DNA from: Promethearchaeota archaeon
GTDB lineage: Archaea > Asgardarchaeota > Lokiarchaeia > Sigynarchaeales > SOKP01
Direction of reading: 5' to 3'
Assembly (NCBI GenBank): GCA_019894875.1
Contig: JAGXNR010000037.1
Span: forward strand, 1-25,668
DNA length: 25,668 nt
The position numbers and the translations under genes are program-made. A model generated the notes under the pieces. It made no database searches, was not told the DNA's origin, and was given only the letters and a program-made list of their open reading frames with translations. Position 1 is the stretch's first letter. Every line of letters begins with the position of its first letter. Positions 1 through 6,375 of the stretch are shown in pieces.

Positions 1-510
1 GCCTTAGGTGATTTAGGTGGTAATTTACCAGCAGGTGAGGTCTTTTTTCCTCCTAATGAGACAGCAGGAGAAGGAAAGATATTTATTCCAATAACTAAAG
101 AACGATTAACCCATAAAATTTTAAAAAATGTAGAAATCTATTTCAAAGATGGAAAATTAATCCCTGATAAAATTACAGCAGATTCTAACTTAGATGTCTT
201 AATAAAAGCTTTCAAACAAGCTGAAGATATTGATAGAGTAAACAATGTCCCCGTGCTTAGAACATACAATGTAGCTGAACTGGGTATAGGATGTAATCCT
301 GTAATTACTGAAGCGATTGGATACATTCTTACAGATGAGAAAATCAATGGAAGTGTTCATGTTGCGTTTGGATTTAATAAATCTTTCGGTGGAACTTCAA
401 TCTCCCAAATGCATTGGGATTTTGTTACGGCACCTAAAGCAAACATAACTGTAGAATACACAGATAATTCCAAGAAAACCATAATGGAAAATGGAAAATT
501 ATTAGAATGA
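1..510 (+). CDS. M29-family metallo-aminopeptidase (leucyl aminopeptidase/aminopeptidase T), C-terminal part
   Basis: The reading frame is open from the first base of the window, so the N-terminus lies outside it; 169 residues and the stop are present. The visible part has the ligand-bearing motifs of M29 aminopeptidases in the right order: NLPAGEVFFPP near the start, ELGIGCNP around residue 96, EKINGSVHVAFG, and an HWDFV segment near the end. In this family the Glu of ELG, the His of VHVAFG and the His and Asp of HWD bind the dinuclear metal centre, and all are kept. The family removes N-terminal residues from peptides and is normally cytosolic. The truncation is a window-edge effect. The family call is firm; substrate preference cannot be read. 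Confidence 0.85.
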   Translation, partial: ALGDLGGNLPAGEVFFPPNETAGEGKIFIPITKERLTHKILKNVEIYFKDGKLIPDKITADSNLDVLIKAFKQAEDIDRVNNVPVLRTYNVAELGIGCNPVITEAIGYILTDEKINGSVHVAFGFNKSFGGTSISQMHWDFVTAPKANITVEYTDNSKKTIMENGKLLE

Positions 511-548
511 AACGTCAATGATAGGTTTAGCTAATACCTATGTTATCA

Positions 549-1022
549 TTACCCAATTTGTTCTAAAAAATCTAAGATCTTTTCTAAAACCATTTTTTTA
601 AACTCTATCCTAGTAGATTTTAAATTAAATTTTTTAACGACGATTTCCTCATCGGTTGAAAAACCAATGTAAACAGTACCAACGGGTTTTTCTGGTGTAC
701 CCCCTGTTGGTCCAGCAATACCACTAACAGCAATCCCTATGTTAACATCTGAAAACTTTTTTATGTTAGATGCTAATTGTTTTACAACCTCTTCAGATAC
801 TGCACCATAAACTTCTATGGTTTTCTGCTCTACTTTCACTAAATCAATTTTTGCTTGATTGCTATAACATACGATTCCTCTTTCAAATACATTAGAAGCT
901 CCTGAAATATTTGTTATCATATGTGAAATATATCCACCTGTACAAGATTCAGCAACTGCAATCTTCAGATTTTTTTTAGTAAATAACGCAATAATTCTTT
1001 CTAATCTTTCCAAAACATCCAT
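549..1022 (-). CDS. pncC: Nicotinamide-nucleotide amidase, PncC / CinA C-terminal domain
   Basis: Stand-alone CinA C-terminal domain of 157 residues. Family members deamidate nicotinamide mononucleotide to nicotinic acid mononucleotide for NAD recycling. The motifs are clear: AESCTGG at about residues 24-30 carries the likely catalytic Ser, followed by a CYSNQAK segment, a YGAVSEEV segment and VSGIAGPTGGTPEKPVGTVYIG. I start at the ATG at 1022. The frame stays open further upstream, but that part overlaps the Cys-rich end of the preceding zinc-ribbon gene and does not look like CinA sequence. From 1022 the gene begins 8 nt after the stop of that gene, with an AAAGGT ribosome-binding sequence, so the two are probably co-transcribed. 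The N-terminal CinA (MoeA-like) domain is absent, as is common. Confidence 0.88.
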   Translation of the reverse strand: MDVLERLERIIALFTKKNLKIAVAESCTGGYISHMITNISGASNVFERGIVCYSNQAKIDLVKVEQKTIEVYGAVSEEVVKQLASNIKKFSDVNIGIAVSGIAGPTGGTPEKPVGTVYIGFSTDEEIVVKKFNLKSTRIEFKKMVLEKILDFLEQIG

Positions 1023-1030
1023 AGTTTCAA

Positions 1031-1474
1031 TTACCTTTGAATTTCTAATTTTCTGCCACAGGATTTGCAAAAATTGGCACCTCCAATCAAGGATTGACCA
1101 CAATAAGGACAATACCAATTAAAGGTTTTTTTTGAGGGCGCAATAAGCCTATTAGCTTCAGATACTTTTTCACCAAATGGTTGAAAATCCAAATTTTTCT
1201 GGTTCACTATTTGATAACATTTTGGGCAATTTTTCTTTTGTTGAGCAATGTAATATATAAGATATGGATTGAGAATCATAAATCCCCACATGAAAAAAAT
1301 TAGCAGAATAAGCTCAGTAAAAATAGAGAGAAATAATATCGTTACTGTTATCAGAATTGTAAACAAACTGATAGCAAAAATTCCAAATATTTTAATGCGG
1401 AATTCTGGTCTTGTAGGAAACACATTCATCTGACAGTTCTTACAAAACTGCATATCATCTAAATTTTGAGGCAT
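1031..1474 (-). CDS. Membrane protein with three zinc-ribbon-type cysteine clusters
   Basis: Protein of 147 residues, not recognised as a named family. An N-terminal CKNC (Cys 11 and 14) precedes two hydrophobic segments at about 28-50 and 53-76 that should span the membrane as a hairpin. Then come CPKC (83 and 86), CPYC (122 and 125) and CKSC (136 and 139). The last two pairs form a typical C-terminal zinc ribbon. The first two pairs flank the membrane hairpin and could make a second zinc site if both ends face the same side. It begins with an ATG and is followed after 8 nt by pncC. A membrane-anchored adaptor or sensor is plausible, but the sequence does not show a function. Confidence 0.7.
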   Translation of the reverse strand: MPQNLDDMQFCKNCQMNVFPTRPEFRIKIFGIFAISLFTILITVTILFLSIFTELILLIFFMWGFMILNPYLIYYIAQQKKNCPKCYQIVNQKNLDFQPFGEKVSEANRLIAPSKKTFNWYCPYCGQSLIGGANFCKSCGRKLEIQR

Positions 1475-1626
1475 ATATTCTAGTATAAATATTTAAAACG
1501 ACTTGATATTATTAATATAAATTAATAACAAATAAAAAATACATAAAAAAAATATAACTTATAGGTTTTGAATTTTATACATAATTAACCAAATAAAACT
1601 TAATAAAATTCTACAGAGTGAAATAT

Positions 1627-2196
1627 ATGGGAAAAGATGATGCTTCAAAAGGGTTTGTCTTTAAGATCACTGTCTTCGATATTTAATTGTAGACGATCAT
1701 AGTCATTGGCGATGGTGCCGTTGGAAAGACAAGCCTAATTAAAAAATATACGAAGGGTAGTTTTGCAAAAGATTATATTAAAACAATCGGCGCACAATTT
1801 AGTAAGTATGATGAAGATATTGAAGGAAATAACATTAAATTGTTTTTTTGGGATATAGCGGGCCAACGCGAATTTGATTTTATGCGTCCTACGTTCTATA
1901 AAGGTTCTAAAGCCGCAATTATTGTTTTTAGCCATACCGATGAAGAAAGTTTTAACAAAATTCCTGAATGGCATGAAGATATTAAAAGTCATGTAGGAGA
2001 CCTTCCGATTGTGCTATTTGGTAATAAAATCGATTTAGTAGAAGATGGTAATGCTGAAGATGCTAAAATTCAAAAAATCCTTAAAGAAAAAGGTTTTCTA
2101 GGGTACTATAAAACTTCAGCGAAAACTGGAACAGGGGTATATGAAGCATTTCAAGCAATTATAAAGAATTTATATAATAAATACAAAGACGCCTAA
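1627..2196 (+). CDS. Ras/Rab-like small GTPase, reading frame interrupted by a 30-nt intron-like insert
   Basis: Read from the ATG at 1627 (preceded by GAGTG), the frame begins like a small GTPase, then meets TAA at 1684 and TAG at 1690. It resumes in the same frame with a perfect P-loop. Joining 1627-1670 to 1701-2196 gives 179 residues with every G box intact: GDGAVGKTS (18-26), switch I Thr 43, WDIAGQ (65-70), NKID (123-126), TSAK (153-156). Without removal of the insert the next ATG is at 1840, after the P-loop and switch I, so the product could not bind GTP. The intact downstream motifs argue against an old pseudogene. No C-terminal prenylation Cys is present. A thioredoxin-like gene starts 3 nt after the stop. 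A likely TATA element lies near 1573-1580. See the separate intron entry. Confidence 0.8.
1671..1700 (+). other. Candidate 30-nt archaeal (bulge-helix-bulge type) pre-mRNA intron
   Basis: GATC at 1665-1668 can pair with GATC at 1695-1698, giving a 4-bp central helix. A 3-nt bulge ACT (1669-1671) follows on the 5' strand. Then comes an inner hairpin: GTCT 1672-1675 with AGAC 1691-1694, a T-T mismatch, CGAT 1677-1680 with ATTG 1686-1689 (one G-U pair), and loop ATTTA. On the 3' side ATA (1699-1701) would be the second 3-nt bulge. The tRNA splicing endonuclease cuts after the second base of each bulge, between 1670 and 1671 and between 1700 and 1701, which removes exactly 30 nt. The joined codons read AAG ATC ACA GTC ATT GGC, giving the classic beta-1 to P-loop text KITVIG. 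No good outer helix is seen, so this would be a relaxed motif. The alternative is a plain 30-bp insertion flanked by a GTC repeat. Confidence 0.55.
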
Positions 2197-2199
2197 AAA

Positions 2200-2499
2200 A
2201 TGTATGATGCTATTGACCAAAGTTATCCGAAAATACTGTTTTTCTCGTCGAGTCACTGTGCCCCTTGTGTTCCTATATCAGATATGCTAAAACGAATAAA
2301 TCTATCTATGTTTGGTAAAAAATTAAGAATAGAAAAAATTTCAATTGATCTTGAAGAAAATCGACACTTAACTCAGGAATATCGGATAACATCAGTTCCA
2401 ACGTTGATAATAGCAGATAAAAAATTGTCAGTAAATATTGCAGAAGAGGAAATTATAGATGCGATTTTATACGCATTCATTACTTCAGTAAAATTATGA
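2200..2499 (+). CDS. Thioredoxin-like protein (CAPC active site)
   Basis: Small protein of 99 residues with a thioredoxin fold signature. A beta strand KILFFSSS is followed by the redox motif HCAPC (Cys 20 and 23), and the cis-proline loop SVPTLII (Pro 67) is in the expected place before the last strands. Proteins of this kind reduce or exchange disulfides in the cytosol. The ATG lies 3 nt after the stop of the upstream GTPase gene, so the two are almost certainly translated from one mRNA. The active site CAPC differs from the usual CGPC. The gene has no signal peptide. The specific partner is not known; co-transcription with a GTPase may be functional or incidental. Confidence 0.8.
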   Translation: MYDAIDQSYPKILFFSSSHCAPCVPISDMLKRINLSMFGKKLRIEKISIDLEENRHLTQEYRITSVPTLIIADKKLSVNIAEEEIIDAILYAFITSVKL

Positions 2500-2585
2500 G
2501 AAATTAAGATTATAATAATTAAATTGAAATAAACATAATAATAAGAAATGAAATATAAACAAGCAAAGAGGGTAAGTGAAAAGTT

Positions 2586-3068
2586 ATGGACAGACAATTA
2601 CTTTCTAAAATATTAGCTCAAATGAGAAAAAATTTGAAAGATGGTAAATCTATTGGGGATATGAAGGTTGGAGCTCTGCTGGCTTTAGGTCACCAACTTG
2701 AAGCGATTTTTTATTATCTTGGGCATGAGTTAGGGAGCACATTAAAGATTAAACAAGTTAAGGACTTAAATCAAATTCCTAATGAGTTAAAAGATATTAT
2801 TTCTCAGTTTAACCTGGGTGAGATTGAAATTACAGAAGCAACTCAAGAAGTCATTCAACTAAAAATGAAGGGCCATTCATCAATTGAAGATCTAATTAAA
2901 AAGGGAATTAAAGCAACGGGAAGCTTTTGTTCGTTTGAAGCAGGTTTACTGGCAGGAATAGTGGAGAAATTAAGTGATCAGCATTGTTTTGCTCAAGAAG
3001 TTGGGTGTAGTCTGCAAACAGGACAAAATTATTGTGAGTTCATGGTGGTCTTAACACAAAAAGATTAA
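2586..3068 (+). CDS. V4R-domain protein (TRAPP/Bet3-like fold)
   Basis: Protein of 160 residues. The C-terminal third has the hallmark of the V4R (4-vinyl reductase) domain: an FCSFEAGLLAGIVEKL helix, then a Cys-rich hairpin with GCSLQTGQNYCEF. V4R domains bind small hydrophobic ligands and share their fold with the Bet3-type subunits of the eukaryotic TRAPP tethering complex. The N-terminal half is helical, with the GALLALGHQLEAIFYYLGHELG segment expected of this fold. The gene lies between two small-GTPase genes, which fits a scaffold or regulator role next to GTPases, but that is inferred only from position. A start at the ATG 2586, after GGGTAAGTGAAA, gives the domain its usual length. 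Confidence 0.7.
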   Translation: MDRQLLSKILAQMRKNLKDGKSIGDMKVGALLALGHQLEAIFYYLGHELGSTLKIKQVKDLNQIPNELKDIISQFNLGEIEITEATQEVIQLKMKGHSSIEDLIKKGIKATGSFCSFEAGLLAGIVEKLSDQHCFAQEVGCSLQTGQNYCEFMVVLTQKD

Positions 3069-3147
3069 TAGAATTGAATAAGATAATTTTTAATACCTTT
3101 ACACTATATTTTGAATATAAATAAAATTTAACACTGCGTGATAAGCA

Positions 3148-3678
3148 ATGTATGATGAAGCGAAGTATATAATAAAAATAACACTTTTGGGCGAAAAAAA
3201 CGTTGGTAAAACATCACTTGTGTATAGATATATAGAGAATAAGTTTAGAGAAAACTATAAAGCTACTCTTGGGGTTAATTTACTCAAAAAGGATATGGAT
3301 GTTGACGCCAACAGCGTATCTGCTCAAGTGTGGGATTTAGGAGGCCAAGAATCTTTTCGATCTCTAAGAAAATTATATTTAGAAGGGGCTAATGGTGCCC
3401 TGATAATTTTTGATTTAACAGATAAGAAATCTTTTGATAAACTTAACGAATGGATTGATAGTTTTAGAGAAGCAAGAGGAGATCAACCTATAGTATTAAT
3501 TGGAAATAAAGCTGACTTAGGAAATCAAAGAAAAATAACAGATAAGGAAGCAAGTAATTACGCAAAAGATAATAATATAGAATTAATGCTTACTTCAGCT
3601 AAAACTGGTCAAAATGTTGAGGAATCTTTCATAAAATTAACAAGGAGAATTTTAGAAATTATTTCAACTCAACAATAA
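3148..3678 (+). CDS. Small GTPase with Arf-like G3 box
   Basis: Complete GTPase of 176 residues. G1 is GEKNVGKTS (15-23), switch I has Thr 40 in YKATLGVN, G3 is WDLGGQE (62-68), G4 is NKAD (120-123) and G5 is TSAK (149-152). The DxGGQ form of G3 is typical of Arf/Arl and G-alpha proteins, whereas the rest resembles Ras/Rab proteins, so it belongs to the mixed Asgard GTPase set rather than to a clean eukaryotic family. There is no N-terminal amphipathic helix with Gly 2 as in Arf and no C-terminal Cys for prenylation, so membrane attachment, if any, must be indirect. It follows the V4R gene by 79 nt and probably has its own promoter in that AT-rich gap. Confidence 0.93.
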   Translation: MYDEAKYIIKITLLGEKNVGKTSLVYRYIENKFRENYKATLGVNLLKKDMDVDANSVSAQVWDLGGQESFRSLRKLYLEGANGALIIFDLTDKKSFDKLNEWIDSFREARGDQPIVLIGNKADLGNQRKITDKEASNYAKDNNIELMLTSAKTGQNVEESFIKLTRRILEIISTQQ

Positions 3679-3790
3679 TTTGATAATAAATTATATCCTT
3701 TTTCTTTATAGTCAAAAATTTTTACTAACTCCCTAAATTTGATGATTTTAGCATAAGTCTTTTATAAATCTACCACCTTTATAAAGGAAG

Positions 3791-3804
3791 ATTTATTTAA
3801 ATAC
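3791..3804 (+). promoter_or_regulatory. TATA-like element upstream of tbp, distal copy
   Basis: ATTTATTTAAATAC, about 80 nt upstream of the TBP start codon. The same 14 bases occur at 7233-7246 upstream of the CDC48 gene, which supports a shared promoter core. It would drive a transcript with a leader of roughly 50 nt. Confidence 0.4.
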
Positions 3805-3844
3805 AATTAACAAAAGCACCATGCAAAAATGTTTATTTTAAGTT

Positions 3845-3854
3845 TTTAAATATA
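3845..3854 (+). promoter_or_regulatory. TATA-like element upstream of tbp, proximal copy
   Basis: TTTAAATATA is centred about 32 nt before the TBP start codon. With the usual archaeal spacing of about 25 nt from box to transcription start, it would give an almost leaderless tbp mRNA. No Shine-Dalgarno-like sequence is seen directly before the ATG at 3882, which fits. Two candidate TATA boxes in front of the gene for TBP itself would allow self-regulation, which is an inference. Confidence 0.4.
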
Positions 3855-3881
3855 CAAATCACATTTCACATTAAGATTATT

Positions 3882-4544
3882 ATGTCAGAAGAAGAATTTG
3901 AAGATGAGAATGAAGAAGAAGATGAAGCACTTAAAGGCGAGTTTGATTTTGAAACAGATTTAGATTACAAAATAGAAAATGTAGTAGCAACCGTTGTGGT
4001 AGAAATAACAGAAAAAATAGATCTCAATCAAATAGCTAGACGTCATGCTGATGTAGAATATAATCCAGAGCGGTTCCCAGGTCTTGTAATGCGAATTGAA
4101 AAACCTCGCGCTACGATCTTGATTTTTTCAACGGGAAAAATGGTGGTGACAGGATTGAGACAGGCTTCAGAAGCAGAACGTGTTGTTGATAAAGTTGTAA
4201 AGAATATCAGAAAAGCAGGTATAAAAGTATCCAATCCAGAAATTACTATTCAGAATATTGTAGCCTCTGGGGATCTCCATACGAATATAGACCTAAATAT
4301 GGCTGCAATAGTGATGGAATATGCAATGTATGAGCCAGAAGTATTTCCAGGATTAATTTACCGTATGCAAGATCCAAAAACAGTTTTCCTAATTTTCTCG
4401 ACAGGACGAATTGTCTGTACAGGAGCGAAAAGAAAAGAAATTGTGAGAGAAGCGGTTTTAAGATTAAATCAGCAAGTTAGAGATCTCGGTGTAGCAAAAT
4501 CAGATATTGGAGATTCTGAATATCAAGATATTACCTTTATTTAA
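3882..4544 (+). CDS. tbp: TATA-box-binding protein
   Basis: Archaeal TBP of 220 residues, the general transcription factor that bends promoter DNA and recruits TFB and RNA polymerase. The saddle is built from two imperfect repeats that can be matched by eye. The first has NPERFPGLVMRIEKP followed by ILIFSTGKMVVTG. The second has EPEVFPGLIYRMQDP followed by FLIFSTGRIVCTG. The stirrup Phe residues and the FSTG strands are kept in both. The first 30 residues are almost all Glu and Asp, an acidic N-terminal extension ahead of the core; many archaeal TBPs carry an acidic tail at the C-terminus instead. A T8 tract follows the stop directly. The start is the only ATG that fits. Confidence 0.97.
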   Translation: MSEEEFEDENEEEDEALKGEFDFETDLDYKIENVVATVVVEITEKIDLNQIARRHADVEYNPERFPGLVMRIEKPRATILIFSTGKMVVTGLRQASEAERVVDKVVKNIRKAGIKVSNPEITIQNIVASGDLHTNIDLNMAAIVMEYAMYEPEVFPGLIYRMQDPKTVFLIFSTGRIVCTGAKRKEIVREAVLRLNQQVRDLGVAKSDIGDSEYQDITFI

Positions 4545-4552
4545 TTTTTTTT
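4545..4552 (+). terminator. Oligo-T terminator after tbp
   Basis: A run of eight T begins one base after the TBP stop codon (TAA at 4542-4544), followed by another T5 a few bases on. Archaeal RNA polymerase stops at such tracts without needing a hairpin. Confidence 0.5.
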
Positions 4553-4649
4553 ATATTTTTGTTACTTTATTTTTGCAGTAGTTACGAAATTGTGTGAATG
4601 TAAATTTTCTTCCTTTAAGGATAAACTGAATCGAGAAGAGAGCTTAAAA

Positions 4650-5060
4650 CTAAGTAGCTATTTTGCTATTGATCGCATCAATTGAGTTAAGATATTCTGT
4701 GTATAATGCTTGTACCAATTTATATTCCTTGGCTTTATTGTAAGCTAATAAGAATAATTGATTTAAGGTTTTTTGATTATTAGTTTTATAAACATTTTCA
4801 TCAAGGTCTATTTGGTCGCTATGTTGATCGAGGAAATTACAAAGAATATATCTATTTTCATTTCTCAGATTAATTTTATTCAATGCACCATACATCCGTA
4901 AAATTAAAGGAGTTTGAAATCTAATCTTAGTTTGGTGTAAAGATTTGAATTCGTTAAGGTTTTTAGGTTCCTTTAGAATATCCGACATAAATAATGATTG
5001 AAAATCATCCTTATTGAACAATAGTAATATATGTGTATTACCGGGATATGATGAGATCAA
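4650..5060 (-). CDS. Orphan hypothetical protein with non-ATG start
   Basis: About 136 residues if translation starts at TTG 5060; the frame is open to 5087 but no ATG exists in that stretch. The first ATG lies 25 residues in. I do not recognise the family. The text is mixed alpha/beta, with a hydrophobic strand HILLLFNK near the start and long helices later (NQLFLLAYNKAKEY). No ribosome-binding sequence is evident before the TTG. The missing clean start and the AT-rich, stop-filled 120 nt before it raise the possibility that the 5' end is lost or that this is a decaying gene. It follows the longin/winged-helix gene on the same strand, but a 150-nt gap separates them. Confidence 0.4.
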   Translation of the reverse strand: MISSYPGNTHILLLFNKDDFQSLFMSDILKEPKNLNEFKSLHQTKIRFQTPLILRMYGALNKINLRNENRYILCNFLDQHSDQIDLDENVYKTNNQKTLNQLFLLAYNKAKEYKLVQALYTEYLNSIDAINSKIAT

Positions 5061-5210
5061 GGAGAAGTCTTGATTTAATATGTGTAATCAAAGCTTTAAA
5101 ATTTTAATCTATCTGATTAATCCTAATTTTTAATCAATTTTCCCATGTAGTAAATTGAAAGAAAACGACTTGAACTAATCGGGATACATTCAAAATAATT
5201 CTTGAGTTAT

Positions 5211-5858
5211 TTATATTTGAATATAATACACGTCTTTCTGAGAGTTGTATCCTATTACATTGTTTTTCAGAAGCGTTTCAAGTACGTTTCTTAACCATGT
5301 AGCACTTGTTTTAACTGATTTTTTGAGATCTTCAAGACTAAGTCCATCATTAATAGCTAATAAAAATAAGATTTTACTCTTTACTGGTAAATGATCTGAT
5401 TTTGCTATTAATCCAAATTTTAATTCAAAATCATATTCTTTTGTTCTTAGTTGAGCAACTTCATTACTTAATTTTGTCATAACTGCTTCTGTCGTTCTAT
5501 ACGCATCTAAACTACTCTTAAACAAGGTTTCTAATCTGATCCTTAATTTTTCTTCTGTAATTTCTTTATCTAATTCTTTGTTAAATTCCTCAAGAAGAGA
5601 CGATTGGGGAGGGATGAAATCATTCCCGGCATCATATCTACTTAACACTAAAACAATTATCATTTCTTTATTCTCATTATAATAAGAAACGGAGTTCCAC
5701 TGTTTTTCTTCAGAAATTATATATGATTCTGTAAAATTATGGGAGATTGTTATTTGTTGTACAATTGGATCGGGGATTTCTAAGGTTTCTGGGTATCTCA
5801 TATAGACAACTCCACCAATAACTTCATCCCACTTAATTAAAAAGATACCCGTTGGCAT
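5211..5858 (-). CDS. Longin-like domain fused to a C-terminal winged-helix-like domain
   Basis: Protein of 215 residues. It opens with GIFLIKWDEVIGGVVYMRYP, the strand-turn-strand expected at the start of longin/roadblock-type folds in Asgard proteins, followed by an IIVLVLSRYD strand and a helical segment rich in charged residues. Residues from about 155 on (SKILFLLAINDGLSLEDLKK, then WLRNVLETLLKNNVIGY and a short strand pair ending in YYIQI) read as a winged helix-turn-helix. Longin domains act as small protein-binding modules, often on GTPases; winged helices bind DNA or protein. The combination suggests a regulator that links the two, but that is inference. The ATG at 5858 gives a complete N-terminal strand. 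Confidence 0.6.
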   Translation of the reverse strand: MPTGIFLIKWDEVIGGVVYMRYPETLEIPDPIVQQITISHNFTESYIISEEKQWNSVSYYNENKEMIIVLVLSRYDAGNDFIPPQSSLLEEFNKELDKEITEEKLRIRLETLFKSSLDAYRTTEAVMTKLSNEVAQLRTKEYDFELKFGLIAKSDHLPVKSKILFLLAINDGLSLEDLKKSVKTSATWLRNVLETLLKNNVIGYNSQKDVYYIQI

Positions 5859-6071
5859 TATTTTCTATAATCGTGTTATTATTGGATCTGGGGAACATAC
5901 CAGAAAAATTAACCTTATTAATAAAATAATATCATTTATTAATAAAAATTTAGTTGTTCCTACTTTAATCAATTAACCTTTATAGGCTTTCATCAAATTT
6001 GGGTTTTTAACTGTTTATAATTGATAAATTTTAGAGTGAATAACTAAAAAAATAAATAAGACAACGGTATT

Positions 6072-6359
6072 TTGTCACTTAGTGAGGATAAATTGCCCGT
6101 TTTTTATGTCTATATATTAGAAACAATCGCGAAGAATGGAAAAAAGAAATATTATACGGGTTATACAAATAACCTCTACAGAAGATGGAGTGAACATCGA
6201 AGTGGGAAAGGTGCTAAATTTTGTCGTGGAAAAAATCGCATTGACTTGAAGTATTTTGAGACATACACAAATAGAAAGGATGCAATGAAGCGAGAATTAG
6301 AAATTAAAACTTTTTCAAAAAAACAGAAAAAGGATCTAATAAATAGCATCTATATATGA
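6072..6359 (+). CDS. GIY-YIG domain nuclease-like protein, UPF0213/YhbQ type
   Basis: Protein of 95 residues made of a single GIY-YIG domain. The two signature strands are VYIL (13-16) and YYTGYT (27-32), followed by NLYRRWSEH with the conserved Arg and His. Glu 75 in KRELEIK is at the position of the metal-binding Glu. Small stand-alone members of this family resemble the UvrC N-terminal nuclease domain; their cellular roles are poorly known. No ATG is available: the frame is closed by TAA at 6057, so TTG at 6072 (or ATT at 6069) must be the start. The pstK gene begins 16 nt downstream from its ATG, so the pair is probably one transcription unit. Confidence 0.85.
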   Translation: MSLSEDKLPVFYVYILETIAKNGKKKYYTGYTNNLYRRWSEHRSGKGAKFCRGKNRIDLKYFETYTNRKDAMKRELEIKTFSKKQKKDLINSIYI

Positions 6360-6375
6360 AAGTTCATTGAGATTA

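Noticed and set aside
1684..1692. Stop-codon readthrough or selenocysteine at the two stops in the first GTPase
   Set aside because: The codons are TAA and TAG, not TGA, and the ten extra residues would sit inside beta-1 and the P-loop start, where no GTPase tolerates an insertion.
5048..5115. A C/D-box guide RNA: ATGATGA followed 57 nt later by CTGA
   Set aside because: The flanking GGAT/ATCC is not adjacent to both boxes, no internal C' and D' boxes are clear, and the boxes are common in AT-rich DNA.
5913..5952. Two copies of TTATTAATAAAA in the gap between divergent genes
   Set aside because: Short AT-only direct repeats in a divergent promoter region; too simple to call an operator.
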